DNA of 64,000 nucleotides, taken from positions 1,860,001 to 1,924,000 of the forward strand of contig OY970285.1 in assembly GCA_963716005.1 (NCBI GenBank), written 5' to 3'. The notes beneath the pieces were generated by a model that had not been told where the DNA came from, searched no databases, and saw nothing but the letters and a program-made list of their open reading frames with translations. Of this stretch, positions 1-8,982 are shown piece by piece (position 1 is the first letter of the stretch; each line of letters opens with the position of its first letter). The position numbers and the translations under genes are program-made. Source of the DNA: CAVRUF01 sp963716005 (GTDB taxonomy: Bacteria; Actinomycetota; Thermoleophilia; Gaiellales; Gaiellaceae).

Positions 1-561
1 TTCGGCCTCGAGCTTCTGCTCGAGCGCCTCCGCCTTGGCGTCGACGTAGGCCGATACACGCGTGACGACCTCCTCGGAGAGGGCGTTGGCCGCGTCCGCC
101 GTGGTCGTGCCCTTCCAGGGGCCGCGGACGGAGATCTGGACGAGCGGATTCGTGTTGGCCCTGGTGGCCGCGGTCGTCCCGGCGGCCACGATCTGGCGCG
201 TCGAGATCCCGCGGCGGAGCTTGCCGGGCTGGATCCCGAGATCCTCGGCGACCTTGCTCACGACCTCGTCGCTGCGGACGATCTCCGAGACCGTCGACGG
301 GTTGGTGGCAAGGCTCTGGATCTGCGCGTTCGCGTTCGGCGAAAGCGGCTGCCCGAGATAGACGGTGGTGCGCGCCACGAAGGCGTCGCCGCTCTCCAGC
401 GAGGTGAAGTAGCCGATCGCGGCGCCGACGATCACCGCGGCGAGGACGAGCCACCAGCGCGCGAGGATGGTGCCTCCGATCCGGCCGAAATCGATCTCGC
501 GCTCGTCGTCGAGCTCGGGCGCCGAACGCCGGCTCCGGCCCTCCTCATCCTCTGCTGCCAT
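1..561 (-). CDS. Wzz-type chain-length determinant / polysaccharide co-polymerase, partial
   Basis: N-terminal 187 residues of a polysaccharide co-polymerase. The gene starts at the ATG at 561 and runs off the left edge. About 30 acidic and basic cytoplasmic residues are followed by a membrane segment at about residues 34-53 (ILARWWLVLAAVIVGAAIGY) and then the periplasmic-type Wzz domain with the usual proline-containing stretch (YLGQPLSPNANAQIQSLATN). A helical stretch rich in Glu and Ala begins near the edge. In this family the protein sets polymer length together with a Wzy polymerase, and Wzy-like proteins lie at 4148 and 13810. No Tyr-kinase domain can be seen because the C-terminus is missing. 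It is divergent from the LytM-like gene at 737, with 175 bp between them. Confidence 0.85.
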   Translation of the reverse strand, partial: MAAEDEEGRSRRSAPELDDEREIDFGRIGGTILARWWLVLAAVIVGAAIGYFTSLESGDAFVARTTVYLGQPLSPNANAQIQSLATNPSTVSEIVRSDEVVSKVAEDLGIQPGKLRRGISTRQIVAAGTTAATRANTNPLVQISVRGPWKGTTTADAANALSEEVVTRVSAYVDAKAEALEQKLEAE

Positions 562-637
562 CGGGCGCCGACTGTACCAGCCTGGTCTCCCAGAACCGCG
601 TTGGAACCGGCGTTTCCGGCCCACTTCGCGCCGGATC

Positions 638-666
638 TGTCACAGAAGTGTCACAGGAGTGTGACG
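638..666. promoter_or_regulatory. Three-copy 11-bp direct repeat (GTCACAG type), candidate response-regulator site
   Basis: TGTCACAG at 638 and again at 649, and the variant TGTGACG at 660, give three copies with an exact 11-bp period, one DNA helical turn. They lie in the 175-bp gap between the divergent wzz-like and LytM-like genes, about 70-100 bp before the ATG at 737. Known family fact: the mycobacterial response regulator MtrA recognises tandem GTCACAG-like repeats, and MtrA in corynebacteria and mycobacteria controls cell-wall peptidase genes. Inference: an MtrA-like regulator may act here. Confidence 0.5.
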
Positions 667-736
667 CGGCCAGACAGACGTGTCCGAGCGCGCTACGGTC
701 GATGAAGTACACCGAACACGACGACAGGAGGCGCGC

Positions 737-1882
737 ATGAGACACCGGCTCGTGCTGCTTCCGGTCCTTCTGGCGACCCTGGTCTGCGCACCGCCCGCGC
801 TTGCCTGGACCTGGCCCCAAGACGGGCCGGTGCTGCAACCGTTCATACTCGGCGGCGATCCGTACGCCGCCGGCCAGCATCGCGGAATCGACGTGGCCGG
901 ACCACCCGGAGCCGCGGTCCGCGCCCCGACCGCCGGGACGGTGAGCTTCGCCGGGTTCGTGCCGAGCGGCGGGCGCACGGTGACGATCCAGACCGCGGAC
1001 GGCCTCGCCGTGACGCTGCTCCATCTGGGGTCGCTCGGCGTAGCGCGCGGCGCCTCGGTCGCCGAGGGCGCGACCGTGGGGACGCTCGCGCTCATCGGGG
1101 ATTCGGATCACCCTGTCCCGTACGTGCAAATGGGCGTGCGGGTGGCCGCCGATCCGCAGGGCTACCTGGATCCGATGGTGTTTCTGCCGGTCCGCGCTCC
1201 GGCGGAGGCGCCGAGCGCGCCTGTCGACGAGCCGGTCGCCGATCCCGTGGTGGAGCTTCCCGCCGATCCCGAATCCTCGCCCGGCGTGGTCGCGGCCCCG
1301 GCCGATCCTCCGGTCGAATCGACTGAGCCGGTCGAGCCGACCGCTCCCGCAGCCGCCGCGGTTCCAGCCCGCGATGGGAGCGCGATCGTAGCGGCTCTCG
1401 CCCCGATCCAGCAGCCCGAACCCATGCCGAACGGCGAAGCATCGGTGCCGGGTGAGCCCGAGGCAGCGGATTCGACCGAGCCCGCTCCATCGGTCGAGAC
1501 GGGCTCGCCGGTCGATCGCAAGCCGGCCGATACGCGTCTCCCGGCCCTCGAGACCGAGCCGGTCGCAGCTCGTACGGCGCCCCAGGATCCTGGGAGTCGA
1601 CTGAGCATCGTGGGGGGGCTGCTCGCACTCCTCGTGATCGCCACGGGAGCGGCCTTCGGATTGGCGCGTTGGCGCACGGCCGCGGTTTCGACGTGGATTC
1701 CCCCGCGGCGACCGGGTCGCGCTGCAACATCCACGCCGGCGAAGGAGCCGCGAAGGCACCTCCCAGGCCGCGGAACCCCCGAGCGGCGCCTCGTTCGATC
1801 CGGCCCGCACGCGGACTCCCCGGTCGTAGCGCTGCTCCGCCGAGCACGGCGCGCCCATCCGGAGGCGATCCATCGTGCGTAA
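737..1882 (+). CDS. Secreted LytM/M23-like protein with degenerate active site and C-terminal membrane anchor
   Basis: 381 residues. The ATG at 737 is preceded by AGGAGG about 6 bases upstream and opens a clear signal peptide (residues 1-23, ending ALA). The M23 fold covers about residues 25-150. The first zinc motif is present (H48-R-G-I-D52), but the place where active peptidases have His-x-His reads Y-V-Q-M-G, so a zinc ligand is missing. A Pro/Ala/Glu-rich linker of about 150 residues follows, then one membrane segment near the C-terminus (LSIVGGLLALLVIATGAAF) and an Arg-rich tail. By analogy with other degenerate LytM proteins it may bind or regulate cell-wall enzymes instead of cutting peptidoglycan. 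The family is well supported; loss of activity is inference. Confidence 0.8.
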   Translation: MRHRLVLLPVLLATLVCAPPALAWTWPQDGPVLQPFILGGDPYAAGQHRGIDVAGPPGAAVRAPTAGTVSFAGFVPSGGRTVTIQTADGLAVTLLHLGSLGVARGASVAEGATVGTLALIGDSDHPVPYVQMGVRVAADPQGYLDPMVFLPVRAPAEAPSAPVDEPVADPVVELPADPESSPGVVAAPADPPVESTEPVEPTAPAAAAVPARDGSAIVAALAPIQQPEPMPNGEASVPGEPEAADSTEPAPSVETGSPVDRKPADTRLPALETEPVAARTAPQDPGSRLSIVGGLLALLVIATGAAFGLARWRTAAVSTWIPPRRPGRAATSTPAKEPRRHLPGRGTPERRLVRSGPHADSPVVALLRRARRAHPEAIHRA

Positions 1883-1923
1883 CGCAAGGCGCGGCCCGGC
1901 ACTACAGTGGCTCCAGGCCAGCC

Positions 1924-2922
1924 ATGCTCCCCGAGGACGCCTCCGCACCCCCGTTCTTCATCGTCGGCAACGACCGCTCGGGAACGACGATGCTCCGGCT
2001 CATCCTCGACCGCAGCGCGGTCGCGATCCCACCGGAGTCGATGTACCTCGTGGACTTCGAGCCCATTCGCCGGGCGGGCGGGCTCGCCGATCACGAAAAG
2101 GCCTCGTCGTTCGTGCGCCGGGTGTGGGAGCACCCGCGGGTCCGCCTCTGGGGCATCACGGGCGACCCGCCCGCAGTCCCCCCGGGCCTTACCCATGAGG
2201 AGGCGTACCGGTTCGCGGTCGAGGCACCCTTCCGGGCATATGCCAGGCTGAACGAGAAGGAGCGCTGGGCCGACAAGACTCCGCTCTACCTCGGGCACGT
2301 CGCCGAGCTCGCCGAAATCTGGCCGGAGGCCCGGTTCGTCGTCCTTGTCCGTGACGGACGCGACGTCGCGCTGTCGCTCCTGGGAGTTCCGTTCGGACCG
2401 AACAACGTCTGGTCGGCTGCGCGGTTCTGGGCGCGAGGGATCGACCTCGGGACAGCGGCCGCGGAGCGCTTCGGCGACCGCGTGCTCACCGTCCGCTACG
2501 AGGACATCGTCGCGAGCCCCCCGTCCGAGGTGAAGCGCCTCTGCGCCTTTCTCGGACTCGAGTTCGAGCCGGACCTGCTCGCGATCGAGCACACCGACTC
2601 CGCGAAGGTGCTGAAAGACCAGGCGAGCTGGTTCACGAACGTGTGGGCCGGGATCAACCCGTCGGCCGTCGGAAAGTGGCGCAAGGAGATGTCCGCGGCC
2701 GACCAGCGGGTGTTCGATCAGGTCGCCGGCTCCCAGCTCGAGCGCATGGGCTACGAGCGAACCCCGGCCGACGGAGAGCCGTCACGGGCGGCAACCGCGC
2801 GCTACCGCACACACGATGCGGCGATGAAGGGCGTTAACTTCGTGAAGCTCCGGCTGATCCAGGAGCGAGGCCGCGAGGTCGGCTACGTCCTCAAGCGCAA
2901 GCTCGCCCGCGCCGGCCACTGA
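1924..2922 (+). CDS. PAPS-dependent sulfotransferase
   Basis: 332 residues of the sulfotransferase (Sulfotransfer_3-like) family, which move sulfate from PAPS to a hydroxyl or amine on a glycan or small molecule. The 5'-phosphosulfate loop is at residues 15-24 (GNDRSGTTML). The 3'-phosphate site is at about residues 140-149 (VLVRDGRDVA). The reading frame is open well upstream, but the first plausible start in front of the domain is the ATG at 1924, 41 bases after the previous gene; the ribosome-binding site is weak. It sits among polysaccharide genes, and its donor could come from the sat/cysC genes at 27-29 kb. The acceptor is unknown. No signal peptide is seen, so it should act in the cytoplasm. 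Confidence 0.85.
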   Translation: MLPEDASAPPFFIVGNDRSGTTMLRLILDRSAVAIPPESMYLVDFEPIRRAGGLADHEKASSFVRRVWEHPRVRLWGITGDPPAVPPGLTHEEAYRFAVEAPFRAYARLNEKERWADKTPLYLGHVAELAEIWPEARFVVLVRDGRDVALSLLGVPFGPNNVWSAARFWARGIDLGTAAAERFGDRVLTVRYEDIVASPPSEVKRLCAFLGLEFEPDLLAIEHTDSAKVLKDQASWFTNVWAGINPSAVGKWRKEMSAADQRVFDQVAGSQLERMGYERTPADGEPSRAATARYRTHDAAMKGVNFVKLRLIQERGREVGYVLKRKLARAGH

Positions 2923-2934
2923 CGCGACGCAGCG

Positions 2935-4113
2935 CTACCGGGTTCCGAGCGCCTTCTCCCAGACGGCCGGGCACCCGAAGCGCAGATAGCGAACGCACGA
3001 GACGACCGTGGCCGAGCTGACGGCGACGTAGTAGAGCGCGATCCCTGCGCCCGGAAGCGGGATTCGAACGCGTCCCGCCAGCGCCAGGAGGAGCAGTGCG
3101 ATCTGCAGCCCCAGCGCGACCCAGTACACGACCCCCGCGGCGAGCGCGACGAGCGCGACGTTCGTCCCGAGCAGGAGGAGGTGAAGCCACCCGCTTCCGT
3201 AGCGCAGATGCCGGTGCGACAGGAGCTCGAACGCGTACATCGGCCCGACGCCGCGCAGCATTCCGCCCTGGAAGAGCATGAGCCACGCGTGCTCGAACAT
3301 CCGCACCTTGCGGCGGTACTCGTCCTCTGTGTCCCGCGCAGGCTTCTCGAACGCGTGCGGCTCCTCGTCGTACACCGCCCGCTTCCCCCGCTGAACGAAG
3401 CTGTACGGAAACGACATGTCGTGCCCGTAGCGGGGATCGACGTCGATCCAGTCTGCGCGTCGCACCGCGTAGATCGACCCGTTCCCGCCGTTGATCGAGC
3501 CGAGCGACGACTCCTGCTTTCGCACCCACATCTCGTAGCGCCAGTAGAGGCCCTCCCGGTTTCCTCCGTCCGGCGCGAGCAGCCGCAGCTGGCCGCAGAC
3601 GTAGGACACGTCCGGATCGGCCAGGCTGCGCACCAGGAGTCGCAGCGCGTCCGGCTTCCAGGTGGAGTTCGCATCCGAGAACGCGACGATCTCCGCATCC
3701 GTCTCCCGCACCGCGAGGTTCTGCGCCGCGACCTTCCCGCCCCGCGGACAACGCAGCAGCGATACGCGCGGCTCCCGCGCCGCGAACGCCTCGACAAGCT
3801 CGTCCGTCCCGTCCGTCGACGCATCCGACGCGACGATGACGTCGAAGAGTTCCGCCGGGTAATCCTGCGCGAGCAGATCCTCGAGCCGGCGCTCGATGAC
3901 GGACTTCTCGTCGTGCGCGGCGACGATGACCGTCACGCGCGGCGTCCAATCCGCCTCCGCAACCGGTCGCGGCCGAAGCCGCGCGAGCAATCCCGCGGCG
4001 AGCGGATAGCCGACATGCGTCCAGACGATCAGCCCGGCGCAGACCCAAAACACGATTTCGAGGACGAGCACGGCCCTACGGTAACGACGCGGCAGGCGCC
4101 GAAGTCCCGCCAT
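2935..4113 (-). CDS. Membrane glycosyltransferase, family 2
   Basis: About 392 residues if started at the ATG at 4113; a GTG at 4071, just before the first membrane helix, is an alternative. One N-terminal membrane segment (VLEIVFWVCAGLIVWTHVGY) precedes a GT2 domain: VTVIVAAHDEKSVIERRLED, then the nucleotide-sugar Asp in VIVASDASTDGTD, and a FSDANS metal motif. Several membrane segments end the protein. This layout matches processive or exopolysaccharide glycosyltransferases of the cellulose synthase/WcaA-like type, but the sugar cannot be told. It is convergent with the sulfotransferase and divergent from the Wzy-like gene, with only about 35 bp between starts. Confidence 0.85.
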   Translation of the reverse strand: MAGLRRLPRRYRRAVLVLEIVFWVCAGLIVWTHVGYPLAAGLLARLRPRPVAEADWTPRVTVIVAAHDEKSVIERRLEDLLAQDYPAELFDVIVASDASTDGTDELVEAFAAREPRVSLLRCPRGGKVAAQNLAVRETDAEIVAFSDANSTWKPDALRLLVRSLADPDVSYVCGQLRLLAPDGGNREGLYWRYEMWVRKQESSLGSINGGNGSIYAVRRADWIDVDPRYGHDMSFPYSFVQRGKRAVYDEEPHAFEKPARDTEDEYRRKVRMFEHAWLMLFQGGMLRGVGPMYAFELLSHRHLRYGSGWLHLLLLGTNVALVALAAGVVYWVALGLQIALLLLALAGRVRIPLPGAGIALYYVAVSSATVVSCVRYLRFGCPAVWEKALGTR

Positions 4114-4147
4114 CCGGCCCCGCGCGCCGCATAGGATCGTGAACCCG

Positions 4148-5595
4148 ATGGAGCCGAGCGCGGCAACAGAACTGGCCGCCCTCGCGGGAGGGCTCGGCGC
4201 CGCACTGGTCGCACTCGCCCCGTCGCGCGTCCCGCTGCTCTGCGGATTCGCGGTCCTGACCGCCGCCGAAGTGTGGCTCGGCCTGCTGCTCCTCTCGGAC
4301 ACCGAACTGGATGCATTGACCACGCATCCCCTCGGCCTCGCCTTCGGCGTCGCCGTCATGGCGGCTCTCTGCGCGGGCTTCGTCCGCCGCCCGGACATCG
4401 CGCCCGTCGCCCTGCTCGTCGCGGCGCCGCTGCGGATCCCGCTCGACGTCGGCGACGAGCGCCTCTACCTCCTGTTCCCGCTCTACACGGTGCTCGTGGC
4501 CGCCGCCGCGGCGCTGGTCATCCGCGCGCTGCGCGGTGACGAACTCCCGAGACCGCCCCTGCTCCTCGCCGGCCCGGCCGCGCTCCTCGTCGGGCTCTCC
4601 GCGCTCTCGATGCTCTGGGCCACCGACGAGCGCAGCGCCAGCACGGACCTCGTCTTCTTCTACTTCCCGTTCATCGCGCTCTTCGCCGTCGTCGCGCGGA
4701 CGTCGCTGACCTCGTGGACTCGGAAAGGCCTTGCCGTCGCGCTGCTCGCACTCGCCGCGATCTTCGCGCTCGTCGGCCTGAGCCAGCTCTTCACCAAAGA
4801 TCTGTACTTCGCCCCCGACGTCGAGGTGTCGAACGCCTACTCGTCGTTCACGCGCGTGACGTCCCTCTTCCACGACCCGTCGATCTACGGACGCAACCTC
4901 GCCGTCGCGATCGCGGTCACGGTCGCGCTCCTCTGGATGCGGCGGATCCGCCTGGCCGTGGCGATCCCGCTGATCGCGCTGACCTGGGCCGGGCTCTTCG
5001 TCTCGTATTCGCAGTCGAGCATGTTCGCGCTCTTTGTCAGCGTCCTCGTCGTGAGCCTCCTCGCGGCCGACCCGCGCAGCCGGCGCATCCTCGTCACAGC
5101 AGCCGCAATCGCAGCGGTCGCGACGACGGCGCTCGTCGTCGTGCTCGCCTGGGACGAGTCCGCCCGCAGGCTCACGAGCGGCCGTTCGGACATCATCGCC
5201 AACACCGCCGAGGTGATCCGCGACAACCCCGTCCTCGGCGTCGGGATCGGCGGCGAGCAGCGCGCCACACGCGAGGTCGGGCGTGAGAGCGGCCGCTCGC
5301 GAGCCCCGTCGCACACGACCCCGCTCACGATCACGGCCGAGCTCGGGATCCTCGGCGCCGCCGTCTACATCCTCTTCCTGTGGACGGCGGCGCTGGCCGT
5401 GTTCCGCCTGGGCGCATTCGACCGGCCGCTCGCGTTCTCGCTCGGCGCGACGCTGATCGTCATCTTCGTCCACTCGCTCTCGTACAGCGGCTTCTTCGAG
5501 GATCCGCTCATGTGGGGGGCGATCGGACTCGCCGCGGCCGGATTGGCCGGGGCGCGCATGGCCACAGGGAAGCGACGCCTCCCATCGAGGGCTAG
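4148..5595 (+). CDS. O-antigen ligase / Wzy-like polysaccharide polymerase (3' end frame-disturbed)
   Basis: Multi-spanning membrane protein of about 480 residues with about 11-12 hydrophobic segments and a Wzy_C-type region (SDIIANTAEVIRDNP, then VLGVGIGGEQ) in the large external loop. Members polymerise or ligate lipid-linked glycans. An ATG at 4148 and a GTG at 4139 are both possible starts; AGGA at 4133 fits the ATG better. The frame does not stop at the natural end: it stays open across the whole next gene to 7237, where the translation becomes Arg-rich and implausible. A TAG at 5593-5595 lies in a neighbouring frame, so I infer one indel at about 5570-5590 and give that as the end. See findings. 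Confidence 0.75.
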
Positions 5596-5642
5596 CCCGG
5601 GTCACAGGCATACTCGAAGCTCGAACGCCCCGAGCCTCCCGT

Positions 5643-6920
5643 ATGCGCAAGAAGCTCGTTTTCGCCCTCGCAGCAGTACTTCTCCTGGCCGTAGGCCTGG
5701 CCGCCGCCTACGCGCTGACGAAGACCGAGACCCCGAGCGGCGGCCTCGACACCGAGCTCACCGGCGTGTCCGTCTCGGTCGCTGCGTCGGAGCCGGAGCC
5801 GGAGACGACGACCGCAGCGACGACCACCGCCGGGCCGGAGGAGCCCCAGGTCGCGCCGGAGCTCTGCTGGAACGAGTTCGGCGGAAACCCGCAGCGCACG
5901 CTGTCGCGGCCGGACATCGATCTCGGCATCCCGCTCCGCCGCTCCAAATGGGCGAGGGGCGTCGACGGCCTCATGGAGTACCCGCCGAGCTTCTGCGACG
6001 GCGTCCTCTACGTGAACACGCAGACGACCGGCCTCACGATCGCGATCAACGCCGACACCGGCAAGACGATCTGGAAGCACGAGGGCGGACGCAAGGCGTC
6101 GACCCCGGCGATCGCCGGCTCGCGCCTCATCGTCAGCGCGCAGGACGGCACCGTCACCGCCTTTCGCCGCTCCGACGGGAAGGTGCTGTGGAAGCTCGTC
6201 ACAGGGTCGATCGAGGCGGAGTCCTCACCGGTCGTGCTCGACAACACCGCCTACTTCGGCACCCGCGACGGGCGACTCTTCGCCGTCGACATCACGAACG
6301 GCAACGTGCGCTGGGCGTACAACACCGGCGGCCGGATCAACGCGAGCCCGTCGATCTGGGGCACACGGATCTGCATCTCGACTTACGCGGGCTCGGTCTT
6401 CTGCCTGAACCGCAAGAACGGGTCGAAGCTCTGGAGCAAGTACGTGAAGCGCGACTTCGTCCGGTACGAGAGCTTCTACTCGAGCCCCGCAACCGACGGG
6501 AAGCGGCTCTTCACGGCGGCGCGAACCGGCAAGCTCGTCGCCTTCGACGCCACGAACGGCCGCGTGCTCTGGACGAAGAGCCTCGGCGCGCTCACGTACG
6601 CGACCCCGGCGGTGTCCAACGGCAAGGTGTTCATCGGAAGCTACGCCCAGCGGGCGAACGCCTACTCGGCCTCGTCCGGCGCCCTGCTCTGGTCGCGCTA
6701 CATCGGGGGACGGATCACCGGGTCCGGGCTCGTCGTCGGGAACCTCTTCTTCGTCTCCACGATCGAGGGGAAGACGTATGGGCTGAACACGGGCAACGGG
6801 AAGGTCATGTGGTCGTTCAACGCCGGCCGCTTCGTCCCGGGGATCGCCACCGACCGGATGTACTACTTCTCGCTGAACGGCCTCCTCATGGCGATCAAGG
6901 GCCGAAACTCGCCGCGCTAG
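5643..6920 (+). CDS. PQQ-like beta-propeller repeat lipoprotein-like/secreted protein (BamB-type fold)
   Basis: 425 residues. An uncleaved or cleaved N-terminal hydrophobic segment (residues 4-24) is followed by a Thr/Glu/Pro-rich linker (about 45-70). The rest is a beta-propeller of at least seven PQQ-type blades, each with the pattern T-G-x-x-x-W, for example DTGKTIWKHE, SDGKVLWKL, TNGNVRWAY, KNGSKLWSK, TNGRVLWTK, SSGALLWSR and GNGKVMWSF. None of the catalytic residues of quinoprotein dehydrogenases is evident, so a structural or glycan-binding role outside the cell is more likely. It follows the polymerase closely (about 47 bp) and is convergent with the membrane protein at 6917, with a 4-base overlap. 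Confidence 0.8.
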   Translation: MRKKLVFALAAVLLLAVGLAAAYALTKTETPSGGLDTELTGVSVSVAASEPEPETTTAATTTAGPEEPQVAPELCWNEFGGNPQRTLSRPDIDLGIPLRRSKWARGVDGLMEYPPSFCDGVLYVNTQTTGLTIAINADTGKTIWKHEGGRKASTPAIAGSRLIVSAQDGTVTAFRRSDGKVLWKLVTGSIEAESSPVVLDNTAYFGTRDGRLFAVDITNGNVRWAYNTGGRINASPSIWGTRICISTYAGSVFCLNRKNGSKLWSKYVKRDFVRYESFYSSPATDGKRLFTAARTGKLVAFDATNGRVLWTKSLGALTYATPAVSNGKVFIGSYAQRANAYSASSGALLWSRYIGGRITGSGLVVGNLFFVSTIEGKTYGLNTGNGKVMWSFNAGRFVPGIATDRMYYFSLNGLLMAIKGRNSPR

Positions 6921-8851
6921 GACGGGATCCGGTACAGGGTGTAGCGGCCGTCCGTGTAGACCAGCTCCAACTCCTCCATGAAACGCTTCGGATAGGTCTC
7001 CCGGCGGTCGACCAGGACGTACTCGGCGCCGTAGCGCTCGATCGTCGCGCGGCGCTCGGCGTCGGTCTTCGAGCGCTGGAAGAACCGGATCGCATCGCGC
7101 TGGCGGCGGTAGGGGCGGTTCTCGTCCGTGTTGGCCACATGCGCCGCCGGCATCGCGACGACGTACACCGGCGCGAAGGCGCCGACCCGGTAGGACGTGT
7201 CGACCGGGGCGAGGACGACCGCGTCGTCGTCGAGTGAGCGCAGCGCCTCCACGACCCCGGGCGTGAGCGCGGACGGGTCGGGCTCGTCCTTGCGCTCGGC
7301 GTCACCGAGCCCCGCAACCACGCACGGCGCGACGAACGCGACCGCCGCGAGCGCTGCCCAACGCGTCGGGTCGAGGAGTCGCTCGGACCGCACCGGGAGG
7401 AGGACGCCGGCGACGATCCCCGCGATCCCCCCGACGACCGCGACCCAGACCGGCCAGACGGGACCCGTCTCGCCACCCGTCGTGTAGAGCAACTCGAGAG
7501 CGAGCCCGCCCGCGAACGCGACGGCGACGCCCACGGCGCGCGCCCGGCCGGCCAGGACCGCGGCCCCCGCGATCGCGAACGGGATCGGCAGGAAGAGCGC
7601 GAGCCGGCGCGACTGGGAGATCGAGACGAGGTCGGAGAAGCGGGTGAAGAGCTCGGGGATGAGCAGGACAGCGAGGCAGGCGAGCATCCCGCCTGCCGCG
7701 TAGGCGCCGAGCCGCCGCCGCACACCAATCGCCGCGAGCGGCAATAGGAGAAAGCCGGCGATCGCGATCGGGCCGTTGCGCGTGAGCACCTCGGGCGCGA
7801 CCCGGTAGTTCGAGCCGTGGACCTCGAGCTGGTCGCCGTAGTGATTGAGCGCGCGCTGGACCTCCCGCTGCGAGGGCGAGAACGACTCGGTGGACGCGAT
7901 CGTCGGTTGGAGCCATGCGAGGAAGAGCCCCGCCGTCACGAGCACGACCGCGAACGCGGCGGCGAGTCCCTTGACCGTCTCGGCGCGCGGACGCACGAGC
8001 GCCACGGCCAGCACCGCGAACCCGGCGAGCGGAACGGCGAGAAGCACGAGGTACGAGGGATGGATCACGATCAATCCGAGCGCAGCCGCGGAGAGGGGGA
8101 TGAGGAGCCGTCCCTCCCGCTCGCGCAGGTACGCGAAGAGAAACGCGAGCACGCACGTCGCGAGCACGGTCCGCGTGATCGAGCCGGGCAGCGAGAGGTC
8201 CTGGAACGAGCCGGTTGCGCTGCGGGAGAACCCGAGCGCCGCCACCTGGGCGGCCAGGACCGCGACCCCGCCCGGCCACGAGCCGGTCAGCGCGCGACCG
8301 GCCGCGTAGGCGGCCGCGAAGGCAAAGGGCATGAGCACCGACGACAGGTGGAGCACGACCAGCGCCACGTCGACGCCCGCGAGCTTGGCGATCGCAGCCA
8401 GGACGCCGTGCCAGAGCGGGAACGCGTAGCCGGGGTGGAGGCCGCCGTCGCGGAACTCGTTCACGACGTTCAGCGAGCTGAGCGTCTCGCCGTCAGCGAT
8501 CTTCCGCGCCCGGGCCAGGTGGAAGAGCACATCACCGGTGCCGAGCGAGTGCGAAACCCACCAGACGACACTGCCGTAGGCGAGCGCCGCGACGACGAGG
8601 ACGACGAACGCGAGCCGTTCCCCGGGCTCGTCCCGGTAGACCCGCGCCAGAGCGGCCGGTACGAGCGCCGCCAGCGTTACGAGTCCCATGATGAGAAGCG
8701 CCAGCGCGATCGTCCCGCCCACGAGGAAGGTGATCGCGAACGCGCTCATCGCGACGGCGAGGCTGAGCACGAACGAGCCGGTCAGCGCGAGCGCCGGAAC
8801 CGGCTGCCAGGCGACGGCACGCATGAGGAGCGCGCCGGGTAGGACGAGCAC
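6917..8851 (-). CDS. Polytopic membrane protein, GT-C-glycosyltransferase-like
   Basis: 644 residues from the GTG at 8851. Coding-like sequence in the same frame continues upstream to 8986 (another hydrophobic helix, FALAAPLFLLFARLL) with no ATG, GTG or TTG, so the true start may be the CTG at 8986 that overlaps the previous stop as CTGA, giving 689 residues. About 14 membrane segments are seen. A soluble C-terminal tail (VDTSYRVGAFAP, then YGAEYVLVDRRETYPKRF) resembles those of large GT-C or DUF6541-type proteins. Such proteins usually move sugars from lipid carriers outside the membrane. The substrate is unknown. It is the downstream partner of the ATP-grasp gene. Confidence 0.7.
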   Translation of the reverse strand: MLVLPGALLMRAVAWQPVPALALTGSFVLSLAVAMSAFAITFLVGGTIALALLIMGLVTLAALVPAALARVYRDEPGERLAFVVLVVAALAYGSVVWWVSHSLGTGDVLFHLARARKIADGETLSSLNVVNEFRDGGLHPGYAFPLWHGVLAAIAKLAGVDVALVVLHLSSVLMPFAFAAAYAAGRALTGSWPGGVAVLAAQVAALGFSRSATGSFQDLSLPGSITRTVLATCVLAFLFAYLREREGRLLIPLSAAALGLIVIHPSYLVLLAVPLAGFAVLAVALVRPRAETVKGLAAAFAVVLVTAGLFLAWLQPTIASTESFSPSQREVQRALNHYGDQLEVHGSNYRVAPEVLTRNGPIAIAGFLLLPLAAIGVRRRLGAYAAGGMLACLAVLLIPELFTRFSDLVSISQSRRLALFLPIPFAIAGAAVLAGRARAVGVAVAFAGGLALELLYTTGGETGPVWPVWVAVVGGIAGIVAGVLLPVRSERLLDPTRWAALAAVAFVAPCVVAGLGDAERKDEPDPSALTPGVVEALRSLDDDAVVLAPVDTSYRVGAFAPVYVVAMPAAHVANTDENRPYRRQRDAIRFFQRSKTDAERRATIERYGAEYVLVDRRETYPKRFMEELELVYTDGRYTLYRIPS

Positions 8852-8982
8852 GCAGATCGTCGCTGCGAGCAGCCGGACGTAGAGCCCGGCACCGTCCTCG
8901 GGCAGGAGTCGCGCGAAGAGCAGGAAGAGCGGCGCGGCGAGGGCGAACGCGATGACGCCGCGCGATGCGCCCCGCAGCCGGC

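Noticed and set aside
5643..7237. A long open frame continuing the polymerase gene over the beta-propeller gene
   Set aside because: Translation is Arg/His-rich and has no domain; the other frame encodes a clear PQQ-type propeller.
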